From contig NZ_JNXG01000007.1 in assembly GCF_000717025.1 (NCBI RefSeq), positions 62,001 through 126,000 of the forward strand: a DNA stretch of 64,000 bases, given 5' to 3'. This document shows positions 54,243-63,075 of this stretch, piece by piece. The notes under the pieces were generated by a model. It saw only the letters and a list, made by a program, of their open reading frames with translations, ran no database searches and was not told where the DNA came from. The position numbers were made by a program, and so were the translations under genes. The stretch is from Streptomyces atroolivaceus (GTDB taxonomy: Bacteria; Actinomycetota; Actinomycetes; Streptomycetales; Streptomycetaceae). Every line of letters starts with the position of its first letter. Position 1 is the stretch's first letter.

Positions 54243-55922
54243 TCACGCTTCTCCTCCGTTCCGTGTGCGCACGCTCTCCGAGAGCCGGTGCAGCAGTTCG
54301 GGTACGTCGTCCATACCGGTGCGGACTTCGAGGAAGACGAGCCGGTCGGTCGCCTCTTCGGCTCGCTCCAGGGCGTGGGCAAGGCCGGCGGGGGTAGCCG
54401 CTTGCAGCACGAGCGCGTCCGGTGCACCGAGCGCGGCGGGGACGGCCGACCAGTCCCAGGTGGCAATGTCGTTGTAGGGAGCGCGGGGGCCGTGGATGGC
54501 TCGTTCGACGGTGTATCCGTCGTTGTTGACAAGGACGATCACCGGAGTCAGCCCCTGGCGGGCTATGGTGCCGAGTTCCTGGATCGTCATCTGTGCGGAG
54601 CCGTCGCCGATAAGTAGCAGTCCGCGCCGCGCAGGGTCGGCGAGCTGGGCGCCGAGAAGCGCCGGCAGGGTGTAGCCGATGGATCCCCACAGGGGCTGTG
54701 CGATGAACTTCGCACCGCTCGGCAGGCGGCGTGTGCACATGCCGAAGAACGAGGTGCCTTGTTCGGCGAGCACGGTCGTGTCCGGTGTGACCCAGGTGGC
54801 GAGCGCGTCCCACAGGTGTTCCTGAGTCAGTGGCTCCGTCCCGTCCACGGCTGTGGATGATGCGGCGGGTCGGCTGTCCGGGCTCGCCCCGCCGGGTCGT
54901 TGCCCGATGAGCTCCGTGAGCACATCGAGGGCGGCTTCCATCGGCAGTCCCTCGAAGACCTTGCCCTCCACCCGCGCTTCGTACGGGCCGATGTCGATTC
55001 CCGCTTCGGGGTCGAAGCCGTGGGTGAAGCCGCCGGTCGTGGTGTCCGCGAGCAGGACACCCACCTGGATCAGCAGATCGGCCTCGTCCACGGCCTGGCG
55101 CGCCGCCGGTTCTACGAGCGCACCGGAGTAGACGCCGGTGAACCCGGGGGTCTCCTCGCCCAGCAACGACTTACCCATTGACAGGGTGGACCAGGGCAGC
55201 CGTCCTACAGCGATCAGACGGGCGAGCGGGGCCCGGGCGTGGTGGCGGTCGGCGAGAAAGTCGGCGAGGACGGTGATGTGCCGAGCCTCGGCGATGCGCG
55301 CGCGGGCAGAGTCTCGGAAGGAAGCTCGGCTCGTCTCGTCCACCGTGGTCTCCACACGCAGCGGACCAAGAGGTGCTGGGACCTGTGCGGTGGCAACGTC
55401 CGAAGGAAGACGGAGATACCCGGGACGGCTCATGTGCAGCGCAGTGGCCAGCACCCTGTCGATCTCGGCCGGCGCCGTCTCCGGCCGGAGCACGGCGGCC
55501 GCGCAGACCAATGGCGCATGGGCGCGGGCGAAGCGATCGTAGTCCCCGTCGCCGGCCGTGTGGTGCACGACGGCACCCGCCCGCTCTGTGCTGCTGGACG
55601 GACCGACTGTGAGATGCACGAGGGACACTCGTTCGGCATAACTGCCGGCGACGCCGTTGGCGGCGCTGAGTTCCCCCACACCGAAGGTCGTGAGCAGAGC
55701 TCCGAACCCTCGCACCCGGGCGTATCCGTCCGCGGCATATGAGGCGCCGAGCTCGTTCGCCGTGCCGACCCACTCGATGTTCGGAAAGGCCAGAACAGTG
55801 TCCAGAAGGGCAAGATTGTAGTCCCCGGGAACACCGAACAGATGACGCACGCCGAGTGCGGCGAGACGTTGCAAGAGGTACTCCGCAACTGTGACGGTCG
55901 GGGGCGGTTCGTTCACGCTCAT
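54243..55922 (-). CDS. Thiamine-diphosphate 2-oxo-acid decarboxylase (indolepyruvate/pyruvate decarboxylase type)
   Basis: The product of about 559 residues has the three-domain TPP fold. It keeps the catalytic Glu in ANELGASYAADGYAR (about 57) and the His-His pair in AVVHHTAGDGDYD (about 120-121), which separates decarboxylases from acetolactate synthases. The cofactor motif GDGSAQMT and the NNDGYTVERAIHG signature lie near the C-terminus. It should decarboxylate an aromatic or branched 2-oxo acid to an aldehyde. The start is one of ATG 55922, ATG 55934 or GTG 55940. It is divergent from a PucR-type regulator and followed by AraC and EamA genes in the same direction. Confidence 0.9.
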   Translation of the reverse strand: MSVNEPPPTVTVAEYLLQRLAALGVRHLFGVPGDYNLALLDTVLAFPNIEWVGTANELGASYAADGYARVRGFGALLTTFGVGELSAANGVAGSYAERVSLVHLTVGPSSSTERAGAVVHHTAGDGDYDRFARAHAPLVCAAAVLRPETAPAEIDRVLATALHMSRPGYLRLPSDVATAQVPAPLGPLRVETTVDETSRASFRDSARARIAEARHITVLADFLADRHHARAPLARLIAVGRLPWSTLSMGKSLLGEETPGFTGVYSGALVEPAARQAVDEADLLIQVGVLLADTTTGGFTHGFDPEAGIDIGPYEARVEGKVFEGLPMEAALDVLTELIGQRPGGASPDSRPAASSTAVDGTEPLTQEHLWDALATWVTPDTTVLAEQGTSFFGMCTRRLPSGAKFIAQPLWGSIGYTLPALLGAQLADPARRGLLLIGDGSAQMTIQELGTIARQGLTPVIVLVNNDGYTVERAIHGPRAPYNDIATWDWSAVPAALGAPDALVLQAATPAGLAHALERAEEATDRLVFLEVRTGMDDVPELLHRLSESVRTRNGGEA

Positions 55923-55989
55923 GCTCACCAGCATCGTCACGAACGGCTGCCGACTCCACGGGTGTATCGGAGAAACCGCAGCGCCGAAA

Positions 55990-56019
55990 CTGTGGAATCC
56001 ACAGGGCGAGCGTTAGCCT
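55990..56019 (+). promoter_or_regulatory. Palindrome and possible promoter between the decarboxylase and PucR-type genes
   Basis: CTGTGG-AAT-CCACAG (55990-56004) is a perfect inverted repeat. TAGCCT at 56014-56019 is a possible -10 box for the PucR-type gene, with its -35 region inside the palindrome. A regulator bound here could control both divergent genes. Confidence 0.4.
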
Positions 56020-56054
56020 GGTCCCGACATGAGGTAGCGGAAGGCGGGTCACCC

Positions 56055-57197
56055 ATGGCTGTCCAGCCGGCGATCGTGGAACTGTGTCAGACGGTGGCGG
56101 GCGATCTCGGGGACGTGGTCCCGGCTATCGTCGACCGCATCCGCCGCGAGGTCCCCGGCTATCAGGCGGTGGACCGCACGGAACACGAGCACGCGGTGAC
56201 CCTGCAGTACGAGGGACTGCTCACCGGTCTGATCACCCGGCGTCCACCATCGGCCGAAGAGAGCGAGCGGGCGCGCGAACTCGGCCGACGGCGCGCCCGG
56301 CAAGGGCTAGCCATCGAGTCGATCATCGGCGCTTACCACGTCGGCTACCGCGAAATGTGGAACACGCTGCTGAGCAGGGTGGGCCCCGAGGACCAGGCGA
56401 TGCGGTCGGATCTCGCGAGTGTTGTCGGCACGGTGTGGATGTGGATCGAGCAGGCAAGCAGCGCGGCCGCCGACGCCTACGGAGAGACCGTCCGCGCCGA
56501 GGACGCCCTCGCACACCGTTTCCTGGGCACGCTGACGGCGGGCGGACCGGTGACGGCGGAGCACACACGGATGGCGGAGGCCTTCGGTTTTGATCCGACC
56601 GGTGACTTCCAGGCCGTCTGCTCGCCGGCGGACGCCTGGCGCGACGAGGACACGACGGCCCTGCGGGACCAAGTGCGCTCACACCGAGGCACCCTCATGT
56701 GCGCCGTTCGCGACGACCTGCTGATCGCGGTCCTGCAGTCCATCCCAGCCACGGCGTTCGTCGAGGCGATGCGTAGTCACGGTTCCCGCGCCGCTGTCGG
56801 CGTGGGCCTGGCCCGGGAAGGGTTGGCGGGGGCGTCCATAAGCATCGTCGACGCTCTTGAGGTACTCCCGGCCGGCGGCACGGGCGAGGTTGCCACCTTC
56901 GAGCGGGACTGGCTGATCGCGACCGTCCGGCCACGGGCCGACCGGCTCACTGCTCTGCTCGACCCGTGCCGCCGCACGGCCCAGGCTCACCCCGACATCG
57001 CCGAGACGGTGCGCGCCTTCGCCGAACACGGCTTCTCGCTCACGAGTACCGGCCGGGCTCTGCACATCCACCCCAACACGGTCCGCTACCGACTGGAGAG
57101 ATGGCAGGAATTGACGGGCCGGGACGCACGTACCTGGGCAGGGCTGAGCGTCGGCATGGTCGCGCTCGATCTTCCGATGACGCACACGAGCAGCTGA
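56055..57197 (+). CDS. PucR/CdaR-type transcriptional regulator
   Basis: The 380-residue protein ends in the PucR C-terminal helix-turn-helix (about 325-370): VRAFAEHGFSLTSTGRALHI followed by HPNTVRYRLERWQELTGRD. The N-terminal part (1 to about 150) is a helical domain of the kind often annotated RsbRD-like (GRRRARQGLAIESIIGAYHV), and the middle is a GGDEF-like degenerate region. Such regulators often control the adjacent divergent operon. ATG at 56055 is chosen because upstream sequence has no similarity to the family. It faces away from the decarboxylase gene. Confidence 0.88.
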   Translation: MAVQPAIVELCQTVAGDLGDVVPAIVDRIRREVPGYQAVDRTEHEHAVTLQYEGLLTGLITRRPPSAEESERARELGRRRARQGLAIESIIGAYHVGYREMWNTLLSRVGPEDQAMRSDLASVVGTVWMWIEQASSAAADAYGETVRAEDALAHRFLGTLTAGGPVTAEHTRMAEAFGFDPTGDFQAVCSPADAWRDEDTTALRDQVRSHRGTLMCAVRDDLLIAVLQSIPATAFVEAMRSHGSRAAVGVGLAREGLAGASISIVDALEVLPAGGTGEVATFERDWLIATVRPRADRLTALLDPCRRTAQAHPDIAETVRAFAEHGFSLTSTGRALHIHPNTVRYRLERWQELTGRDARTWAGLSVGMVALDLPMTHTSS

Positions 57198-57754
57198 AGC
57201 GCTCCACCTTGCCGTCCGATGCCTGCTTTCCGACGCCTCCCAGCCCCTGGCGAAACGATCAGTACTGTGGTTGAACTCGTGCTGCCGTAGTGGGTGGCGT
57301 CTGACCGTTACTACAGGTCACCGCGGTATGCGGTATTCGCAAAAGGGTGGGCTGGCTGCCGAACTACCACGGGCGCGCGCGGTGTTACGGCTTCGAGGCG
57401 TCGGGGCAGCTCGCAGCTCGCCCTGGGCGAGGGCAGCACCGCGGCTGAAGGTTGTTGCAGAAGGGTGGGTGCGGGCAGGAGGCCGAGCGCGCATGCACGG
57501 CAGGCGAGTGGCATGACAGGCGGGCCAGGCTGGCTCGCGCTGCGCTGCTTCGAACTTCCCGGCCTGGACAAGGCGCTGCATAGCATGCGTCCTGGGTAGG
57601 AGACTCTCCTCGCGGTAGCCGTCACAGTCAGGGCTCCGATGCCGATGTAGTCCGGCCCACGGCGAAGGATCAGTCTATTACCTCACTGCACACGAATGGA
57701 GATGTCTCGCTATTACTGTGAGATACCGAGTCGTGCGACGGTTTTCATCAGCCC
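57198..57754. other. Intergenic stretch, no gene recognised
   Basis: About 555 bp between convergent PucR-type and SALP genes. Nothing assignable, and no strong terminator was seen. Confidence 0.45.
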
Positions 57755-58174
57755 TCATCCGATCTGTTCAGTGAGTTCGGCAATGGCTCGATCGACATTC
57801 ATGTACAGGCTCTCCGTCCCCCACGAAACCAGTGCGAACGTCTGGTCAAGAAAGTCAGCAACTTCCGAGAGGGGCGCCTCGATGACTGCGGCTCCCCCGC
57901 CGTTTCTCAAGGTGATGCGTACAGTGTGCGAGAGATCGTCGGCCCTCACCAGGACATCTCCGGTTCCCGTGGGCTGCCACAGACCGGCGGCAAGCAGATC
58001 GCGCGCGAACACCCAGTGGATCGGGGTACTCAAAGGGGCGCCGAGAGTGAGGCGCACTGCGAAGGGGTCCGTGACCACGTAATGCAGACCAGCGGCCAAC
58101 GGAACGGGCATGCCTGTAGGGACGTTGACGTGTGCTGACAGCGTGCTGACGACTGTGTCGACTCGATTGCTCAC
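57755..58174 (-). CDS. SsgA-like protein (SALP), second copy
   Basis: This 139-residue protein has HYVVTDPFAVRLTLGAP, HWVFARDLLAAGLWQPTGTG, ITLRNGGGAAVIEAPL and FLDQTFALVSWGTES, all in SALP order. GTG at 58174 is preferred because AGGAGG lies five bases upstream; longer frames from 58264 lack a ribosome site. SALPs act in sporulation septation and wall remodelling. It differs considerably from the copy at 43055, so the two are not a recent duplication. A truncated resolvase gene lies just upstream. Confidence 0.9.
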   Translation of the reverse strand: MSNRVDTVVSTLSAHVNVPTGMPVPLAAGLHYVVTDPFAVRLTLGAPLSTPIHWVFARDLLAAGLWQPTGTGDVLVRADDLSHTVRITLRNGGGAAVIEAPLSEVADFLDQTFALVSWGTESLYMNVDRAIAELTEQIG

Positions 58175-58304
58175 GAGTCCTCCTAAGGGGGATACCGGGC
58201 TTTGTCTTCTGCCCATGACCCTAGAAGTACTTGTTCGATGCATCTTGACGTGTAGTGCACGCAACGATGTCCATGCGGGTACCCGTCGCTCATGCCCCTA
58301 CATT

Positions 58305-58690
58305 CGATCGATGCGCCGCGCTGAAGCAGTTCTCGTCGGCCGGGTCGTCCAGTTCCCACGGACCGTCGTGTCCGTACGTGACGAGCGTCTTCTTCTCGTC
58401 CCGCATCTTGTATCCGGTGTTCGGGCAGTCGACGACGTTGCGGCCCAGCCGGTCCACGGCGGCCGCGACGAGACCGTCACAGGGGCCCTTCTCGTCGCGG
58501 AGCCAGGGGCCCAGCTTCGGGCGGGACACGGGGTCGGTGGCGCCCGAGACCTCCCAGTCGTCGGCCCAGCCGATGATGTGCGCGCCAACGGACGCTGCGG
58601 CTGTGAGGACGTCCTCCCGCTGACGCTCAGGGGACGACGTCGCCAACTTCACGCGCGACAGGCGCCGCACGCCGAGCAGGCATTTACCGC
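58305..58690 (-). pseudogene. N-terminal resolvase domain of a serine recombinase (truncated)
   Basis: The frame carries the resolvase/invertase catalytic domain: RRLSRVKLATSSPERQRED with the probable catalytic Ser, GWADDWEVSGATDPVSRPKL, and the DRLGRN motif in AAAVDRLGRNVVDC. It ends after ELDDPADENCFS, where full-length proteins go on for 300 or more residues of recombinase and zinc-ribbon domain. No ribosome site or clean start is visible. It lies immediately inside the right copy of the 74-bp direct repeat, where an integrase gene of an island would be expected. Confidence 0.7.
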
Positions 58691-58807
58691 ATCCGTCGTA
58701 GGGACGTTCGATCGCATGTGGGGTCGTACCGTGCAAGATTCTCTCCGTTCGCGCACGCATGGTACGGAGAATCGGCGGCACGACCCCTGGGAGCGATCTT
58801 GGTCAGC

Positions 58808-58880
58808 CCAGGAAGCTCAGCCGCACCTGACGGCCCGGATTATCGACGTTCGTGTCCACCAACCTCCGTTAAGGCAACCG
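58808..58880 (-). repeat. Right copy of the 74-bp direct repeat encoding a YjbQ-like tail
   Basis: The minus strand reads LVDTNVDNPGRQVRLSFLG-stop, a YjbQ C-terminus with an in-frame stop just before it and no gene body. It is about 81% identical to 17406-17479 by hand alignment and in the same orientation. It shares AGGAAGCTCAG with the 3' end of the intact yjbQ at 63076. It lies between the resolvase relic and an IS3 relic. Confidence 0.55.
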
Positions 58881-58920
58881 TCACGTTATCTGGTCACGCC
58901 CCCACGAATCAGCCGTCGAA

Positions 58921-59471
58921 GGGCTTCGCATGGCGGGCATGACATATGTCCGCACCTGGTCCGGCTGGGCATATGTGGCGTTCGTCCTGGACGTGTACTC
59001 GCGGATGAGCGTCGGCTGGCAGGTCGCGAACCACATGCGAACGGAACTGCTGCTGGACGCACTGGAGATGGCATTGTGGAGGCCGAGGATCAAGAGGGAC
59101 TACGGCCTCATCCATCACAGCGACCGCGGGTCGCGATACGTGTCAATTCGGTATATCGACCGGCTCGCAGACATCGGCGCCTCCGCCTCCGTCGGGTCGG
59201 TCGCGGACTCGTATGACAACGCGATGGCCGAGGCGCTGAACGGCCTTCGAGGCCGAACTCGTGGAGATGCAGGGCCCCTGGAACGACGTCGACCAGGTCG
59301 AACGGGCGATCTCCCCAATGGATCACCTGGTACAACGAAGAATGTCTTCACTCCGCGCTCGACTACGTTCCGCCCGCCGAGTACGAGGGATCCTTCTGGC
59401 GAAGCAAGGAGCAGACCCCGCAGTCCACCAAGGCCACCGGACTCTACGAAACTCGGGGCAGCTCAGTATGA
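58921..59471 (+). mobile_element. IS3-family transposase (OrfB) relic
   Basis: The integrase-core (DDE) domain is readable: YVRTWSGWAYVAFVLDVYSR, GLIHHSDRGSRYVSIRYIDR (second Asp) and ASVGSVADSYDNAMAEALNG (Glu region). After about 59240 the frame shifts: AELVEMQGPWNDVDQVERAI continues in another frame and the C-terminus EYEGSFWRSKEQTPQ in a third, ending at 59471. The first DDE Asp region and the OrfA part are missing on the left. The element cannot move by itself. No terminal inverted repeats were found. Confidence 0.85.
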
Positions 59472-59580
59472 GGGCGGGAGCCGACGGGCCACATAGGCCC
59501 GTTGTCAGTAGCGTCCGGCAGAATCCGCTTCACCGACGCCACCATGACCTGGAGTCGCCCGGTAGGAGAAGAGGGTTCCT

Positions 59581-61425
59581 GTGCGTGAACTGCCCATGTT
59601 CGAACGTCTTTACCCCGATGTCCAGCTGACGTCCCCCTCGGAGAGATTCGTGCTGCGGTGCGACTCGGAGGGTATCGCCGTAGTCACGGACACCGATAGC
59701 GGTCAGGTCGTCTGGCGGGCGGGCGCGGCTGGACAGCTGTTGCTCGGACACGGGTACGAGGTCGTAGTCGAGGGCGGGGAGGACGACGACACGGTCTGGC
59801 GCTCCGGTTTCGCCGCGCCCGGGGCGCAATACCTCATCCTCACAGACGCCGGAGAGCTGGAACTCCTGGACCGCACACACGTCCGCCTGGGCAACATACG
59901 CACCGGACTTACCCACCCGGTGCCGCTCGGAGACGCGGCGCCCGCGGCTGCCATCACCCGGGATGCCTATCTGGTCAGGGAGGGGAAGATGCGGCGGACA
60001 GTGGCCCGCGAGCAGGACGGATGGCTGCGGGTCTGCGAGTACGGGAAGGGCGGGGGAATGAGCTACGCGCTGACCCGTCCACTGGTCGACTGGTTCGAAC
60101 AGGAGGGCGCCGTGCTCACCTGGCGCCGGCACCTGGCGGGTGGTTCGAAATCCAAAGGCCTGATGCTGTGCCTGGTCGACTCCGCCGGGACCGTCCTGTG
60201 GCACGAGGGCACCCAACGCCCGCATGGACCGGTCCCCCCGGGAGAGCCCTACGCGTACGGTGGGCCCGCGTTGGAGGTGGGAGGGCGCCTGCGCAACCAG
60301 TCCCTGTCGTCTCCCGCCGGTACGCACACACTGGCTCACCAGGGCAACGGGGACCTGACTCTGTACTGCCACACCGAGCGCCGTGCCGTGTGGTCGACCG
60401 GCACGGGGTGGGTGGACGGAGGATGGGCCGAGCTCTCCGAGGACGGTGTCCTCTTGGTCCGCAACACCCATGGTGTCCCGGTGTGGAGTTCCGGCCCGTC
60501 CGGTTCGGGGGCCCGCCGGCTCGTGGTCGGTGATGACGGCTGTGCCGAACTGCGGGATGTGGACGGCCGGTCGGTGTGGTCCACAGGCACACACACGGCG
60601 TGCCACGGCCCCACGGCCGACGCCCCGAGGGGTGCCGTGCTGCGCCGGGGACAGACGCTCGGACGGCACTCCCTCACCTCCCCCGACGGAAGCACCGTGC
60701 TCGGACACTGGGACGAACGCCGCCTTGTTCTGTTCGGGGCCGACCAGACCTGGCTCTGGTACGTGCACCTCGGCGAAGCGGCCGAGCCCGGACTGCGACT
60801 CGACGAGGACGGCATGCTGCGCGTTCTCGGCGACGAACGCCCACCGCTGGGCGGACCGGCCGACGAACTGCGTGTCGAGGAGGGCGGAGTGGCCCTGTGC
60901 CGTGCCGACGGCACCGTCGTCTGGCGCGACGGCGAGCCGGTGGCCGAGCCCGCCGCCACCCCGAACCCGCACGCACAGGGAGGACTCGTGAAGAGCCTGC
61001 CGGACACGGACGAGACCCTGCTGATCCGCACCGACTTCGCCGACCCGACCGCTTGGCAAGCCCTGCTCACGACCGTCATGACACCGAACCAGGACGGCTT
61101 CCTCGCGAACGTCCACCCAGTGGATGATCTCGCCTATCGCGACCTGACGACCAAACAGATCCTCTCGGCGGCACGCGAGCTGGACACCGATCTTCTCATC
61201 GTGGCCGACAAGACCGCCCTCACGGCGCCGGAAATGCCGCTGGTGGCCCTCCTGCTCTTCGACGAGGACGACGAATGTGAGGAGGGTGAGGCAAGGCAGG
61301 GGCACGGCCGACTCCGAGTCGTAGCCACAGCACTGTGGTCGGTCGAGAACAACATCTCCCTCGCCAACATGGATTGGGAGGACTTCGAGAAAGCCGCCGA
61401 CAACGGTGTCTTCCGGGGCTTCTGA
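59581..61425 (+). CDS. Bulb-type lectin protein fused to a DUF6924-like domain
   Basis: The 614-residue protein starts at GTG 59581 after GAGG. Residues about 1-460 contain several bulb-lectin (B_lectin) strands, e.g. RNQSLSSPAGTHTLAHQGNG with CHTERRAVWSTGTG, and GQTLGRHSLTSPDGSTVLGH. From about residue 470 it changes to a globular domain, SLPDTDETLLIRTDFADPTA ending in WSVENNISLANMDWEDFEKA, that resembles DUF6924. No signal peptide or membrane segment is present. Mannose-type lectin sites are degenerate. An internal ribosome site and GTG sit exactly at the domain boundary. Function is unknown. Confidence 0.8.
   Translation: MRELPMFERLYPDVQLTSPSERFVLRCDSEGIAVVTDTDSGQVVWRAGAAGQLLLGHGYEVVVEGGEDDDTVWRSGFAAPGAQYLILTDAGELELLDRTHVRLGNIRTGLTHPVPLGDAAPAAAITRDAYLVREGKMRRTVAREQDGWLRVCEYGKGGGMSYALTRPLVDWFEQEGAVLTWRRHLAGGSKSKGLMLCLVDSAGTVLWHEGTQRPHGPVPPGEPYAYGGPALEVGGRLRNQSLSSPAGTHTLAHQGNGDLTLYCHTERRAVWSTGTGWVDGGWAELSEDGVLLVRNTHGVPVWSSGPSGSGARRLVVGDDGCAELRDVDGRSVWSTGTHTACHGPTADAPRGAVLRRGQTLGRHSLTSPDGSTVLGHWDERRLVLFGADQTWLWYVHLGEAAEPGLRLDEDGMLRVLGDERPPLGGPADELRVEEGGVALCRADGTVVWRDGEPVAEPAATPNPHAQGGLVKSLPDTDETLLIRTDFADPTAWQALLTTVMTPNQDGFLANVHPVDDLAYRDLTTKQILSAARELDTDLLIVADKTALTAPEMPLVALLLFDEDDECEEGEARQGHGRLRVVATALWSVENNISLANMDWEDFEKAADNGVFRGF
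60977..60990 (+). promoter_or_regulatory. Internal ribosome site and GTG at the lectin/DUF6924 boundary
   Basis: AGGGAGGA at 60977-60984 is followed after three bases by an in-frame GTG at 60988 (codon 470 of the lectin gene). Translation from it would give a free 145-residue DUF6924-like protein. The short spacing from the end of the purine run is usable if AGGGAG or GGGAGG pairs. Confidence 0.45.
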
Positions 61426-62186
61426 CCTCGGCAGGATCGAAGGGGCGGCCCGAAACGCGTCAGATGAGTCGAACATCCTCCGTCAGGCTGCCGAGGTGCG
61501 GGCCATCGATCCGCACGGGGCCGTTTCCGGGGCTGCGAGGCCCGTGCGCCCGGCGCGGGCCTGACCCTGTCGGAGGCAAACCGGTGCACCGGTTCTGCGT
61601 GAGCGTACCGGTGCGCAGCTTCGTGGGGGTGCGGATCGGAAAACTTCACCTGTCAGGGGCGGTCGAGCGCTTGACCGATGGCGGGCTGCCTGTTGCCCGA
61701 GTCGAGAATTCCATCAGGAAGCCTACTCATGTGGGGGCGCCATGCCAGAACGCCGCTGTGAAGAGCGGCGATGCCGTCGTTCACATCCCAGAGGGCTGCC
61801 CGGGGACGGAACTTCCCTACGATTCGGACCCGTTGAGTTTCCTCCAGTCATCCGGACGCCTCAGTCCCGCGACGAAGCAGCGGCACGCGGTCGGCCGACC
61901 TCCTCATGTCAGTCAGGCCATTCATGCCATGGGACGGCACGTGGTGAGCGTGCCGTCCCACGCGGGCGGTTCGTCGGCGTCACGCCGGGGCGTCTTCCTT
62001 TCTGAGTCGGAGAGGTCATTGGAGCAGCGTATTTCCACCACAAATCGCAGTTGGTCCATGAATCAGATGTTTCGCCCGTGGGCTGCGTTTGCAGGTGGGA
62101 GGACACCGGAGGGTTGAGGGGTCCAGGAATTCCTTGGGGTGCAATCCAACATCTCGGTAAGGGTCCCGGAGGGGAGGGGGCCAGCC
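61426..62186. other. Long intergenic stretch, no gene recognised
   Basis: About 760 bp after the lectin gene. Open frames are short and without motif. The right end carries a GGAGGGG purine run just before the ATG at 62187. Confidence 0.45.
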
Positions 62187-62613
62187 ATGACCGACACGGC
62201 AATAGCGTCAGTGCGAACGGCTCCCGAGCCGGCGCCGGTGGCTCAAACGTTGCGAGTACGCGAACCGGGCAAGTGGAAGTTAAGGAGACCCCAGATGGCT
62301 TTGCAGGTCAGCAAAGCGGTCCTGGTACGGCTTCTCGGACACGGAGCAGGCGGCAGCCGCTAGGCGCGAGCGCAGGGACCCGGACTGGGCACGCGTGGAG
62401 AAGGCCCTTCAGACATGGGAAAGAGCTGGTGGCCGGAGCCCAGCGCTACGGAGAGAGGCAGCCCTGCAGAAGCACGCCTTGGAAGGCCTTGCGACAGCCG
62501 TGAGCCGCACCCCCTTGGAGCGCGACGTCGGCTCCCTGCGCGAGGACCAGCGAGTGCGGGAAGCGGTGGAGGCTCAAGGCGATGGTTCGGAACCCGTGCA
62601 CCGGGGTGGATGA
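62187..62613 (+). pseudogene. Possible frameshifted gene of unknown function
   Basis: ATG at 62187 follows an excellent GGAGGGG ribosome site and encodes MTDTAIASVRTAPEPAPVAQ onward for 58 residues. A shifted frame from about 62320 then continues as WYGFSDTEQAAAARRERRDP and VEKALQTWERAGGRS, to a TGA at 62613, with the even charged-helix composition of a real protein. A single frameshift near 62320 would join them. I do not recognise the family. It could instead be two unrelated small frames. Confidence 0.35.
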
Positions 62614-62899
62614 CCACCTGCCACAGCAGGCGTGCGCCCCGCTTCCGAGGTCCGCCTGGTCCGACAGATGGCCAAGATGAGGGAGCTTCACGCTTAGGAC
62701 GCAGCGATCAGTCGGTGGGTTACCCGCTCCGCGGTCCAAGTCCTCATGACTTCCTCTCTCGTAACCCTTTGGACCGAGGTCGCCTTTGGGGAGACCTGTC
62801 GGCCCCTCCCCCTCCCCCCTGTGTGCCGGCTCGCCACCGTCACGGGCTGTCGGCCAGTGGCCCACTGCCCTCTGCCCAGGATCCGGGCCATACTCGGAC

Positions 62900-63008
62900 C
62901 AGCCGCCTGCAGTGCGGTCGAATCACGACCGTTTCCGCTCGTCAGTATCCACGCGAGTGGTGTACCACCAGCAGACGCAGAATCTGCTATCAGATGTGAC
63001 ACGCTCAC
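62900..63008 (-). mobile_element. Possible IS5-like transposase fragment
   Basis: Minus-strand codons read VSHLIADSASAGGTPLAWIL and then TSGNGRDSTALQ. This fits the H-L-I-x-D-x(2-4)-G-T-P-L-x(3)-T-x2-N-x2-D pattern of IS5/IS4-type transposases around the first catalytic Asp. Only about 35 codons are recognisable, and no terminal repeats were seen. Confidence 0.4.
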
Positions 63009-63075
63009 CTGGCGCCCACAGGGGCTACCCAGTTGGTACGGCCGGAGTGTCCCTCTACAGTCACATCAGAGCAGC

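Noticed and set aside
58110..59216. 368-codon plus-strand frame
   Set aside because: It crosses the SALP upstream region, the antisense of the resolvase relic, the repeat and the IS3 relic in the wrong frame, with no coherent protein.
59530..61476. 648-codon minus-strand frame
   Set aside because: It is antisense to the lectin-DUF6924 gene, which has clear repeated lectin motifs.
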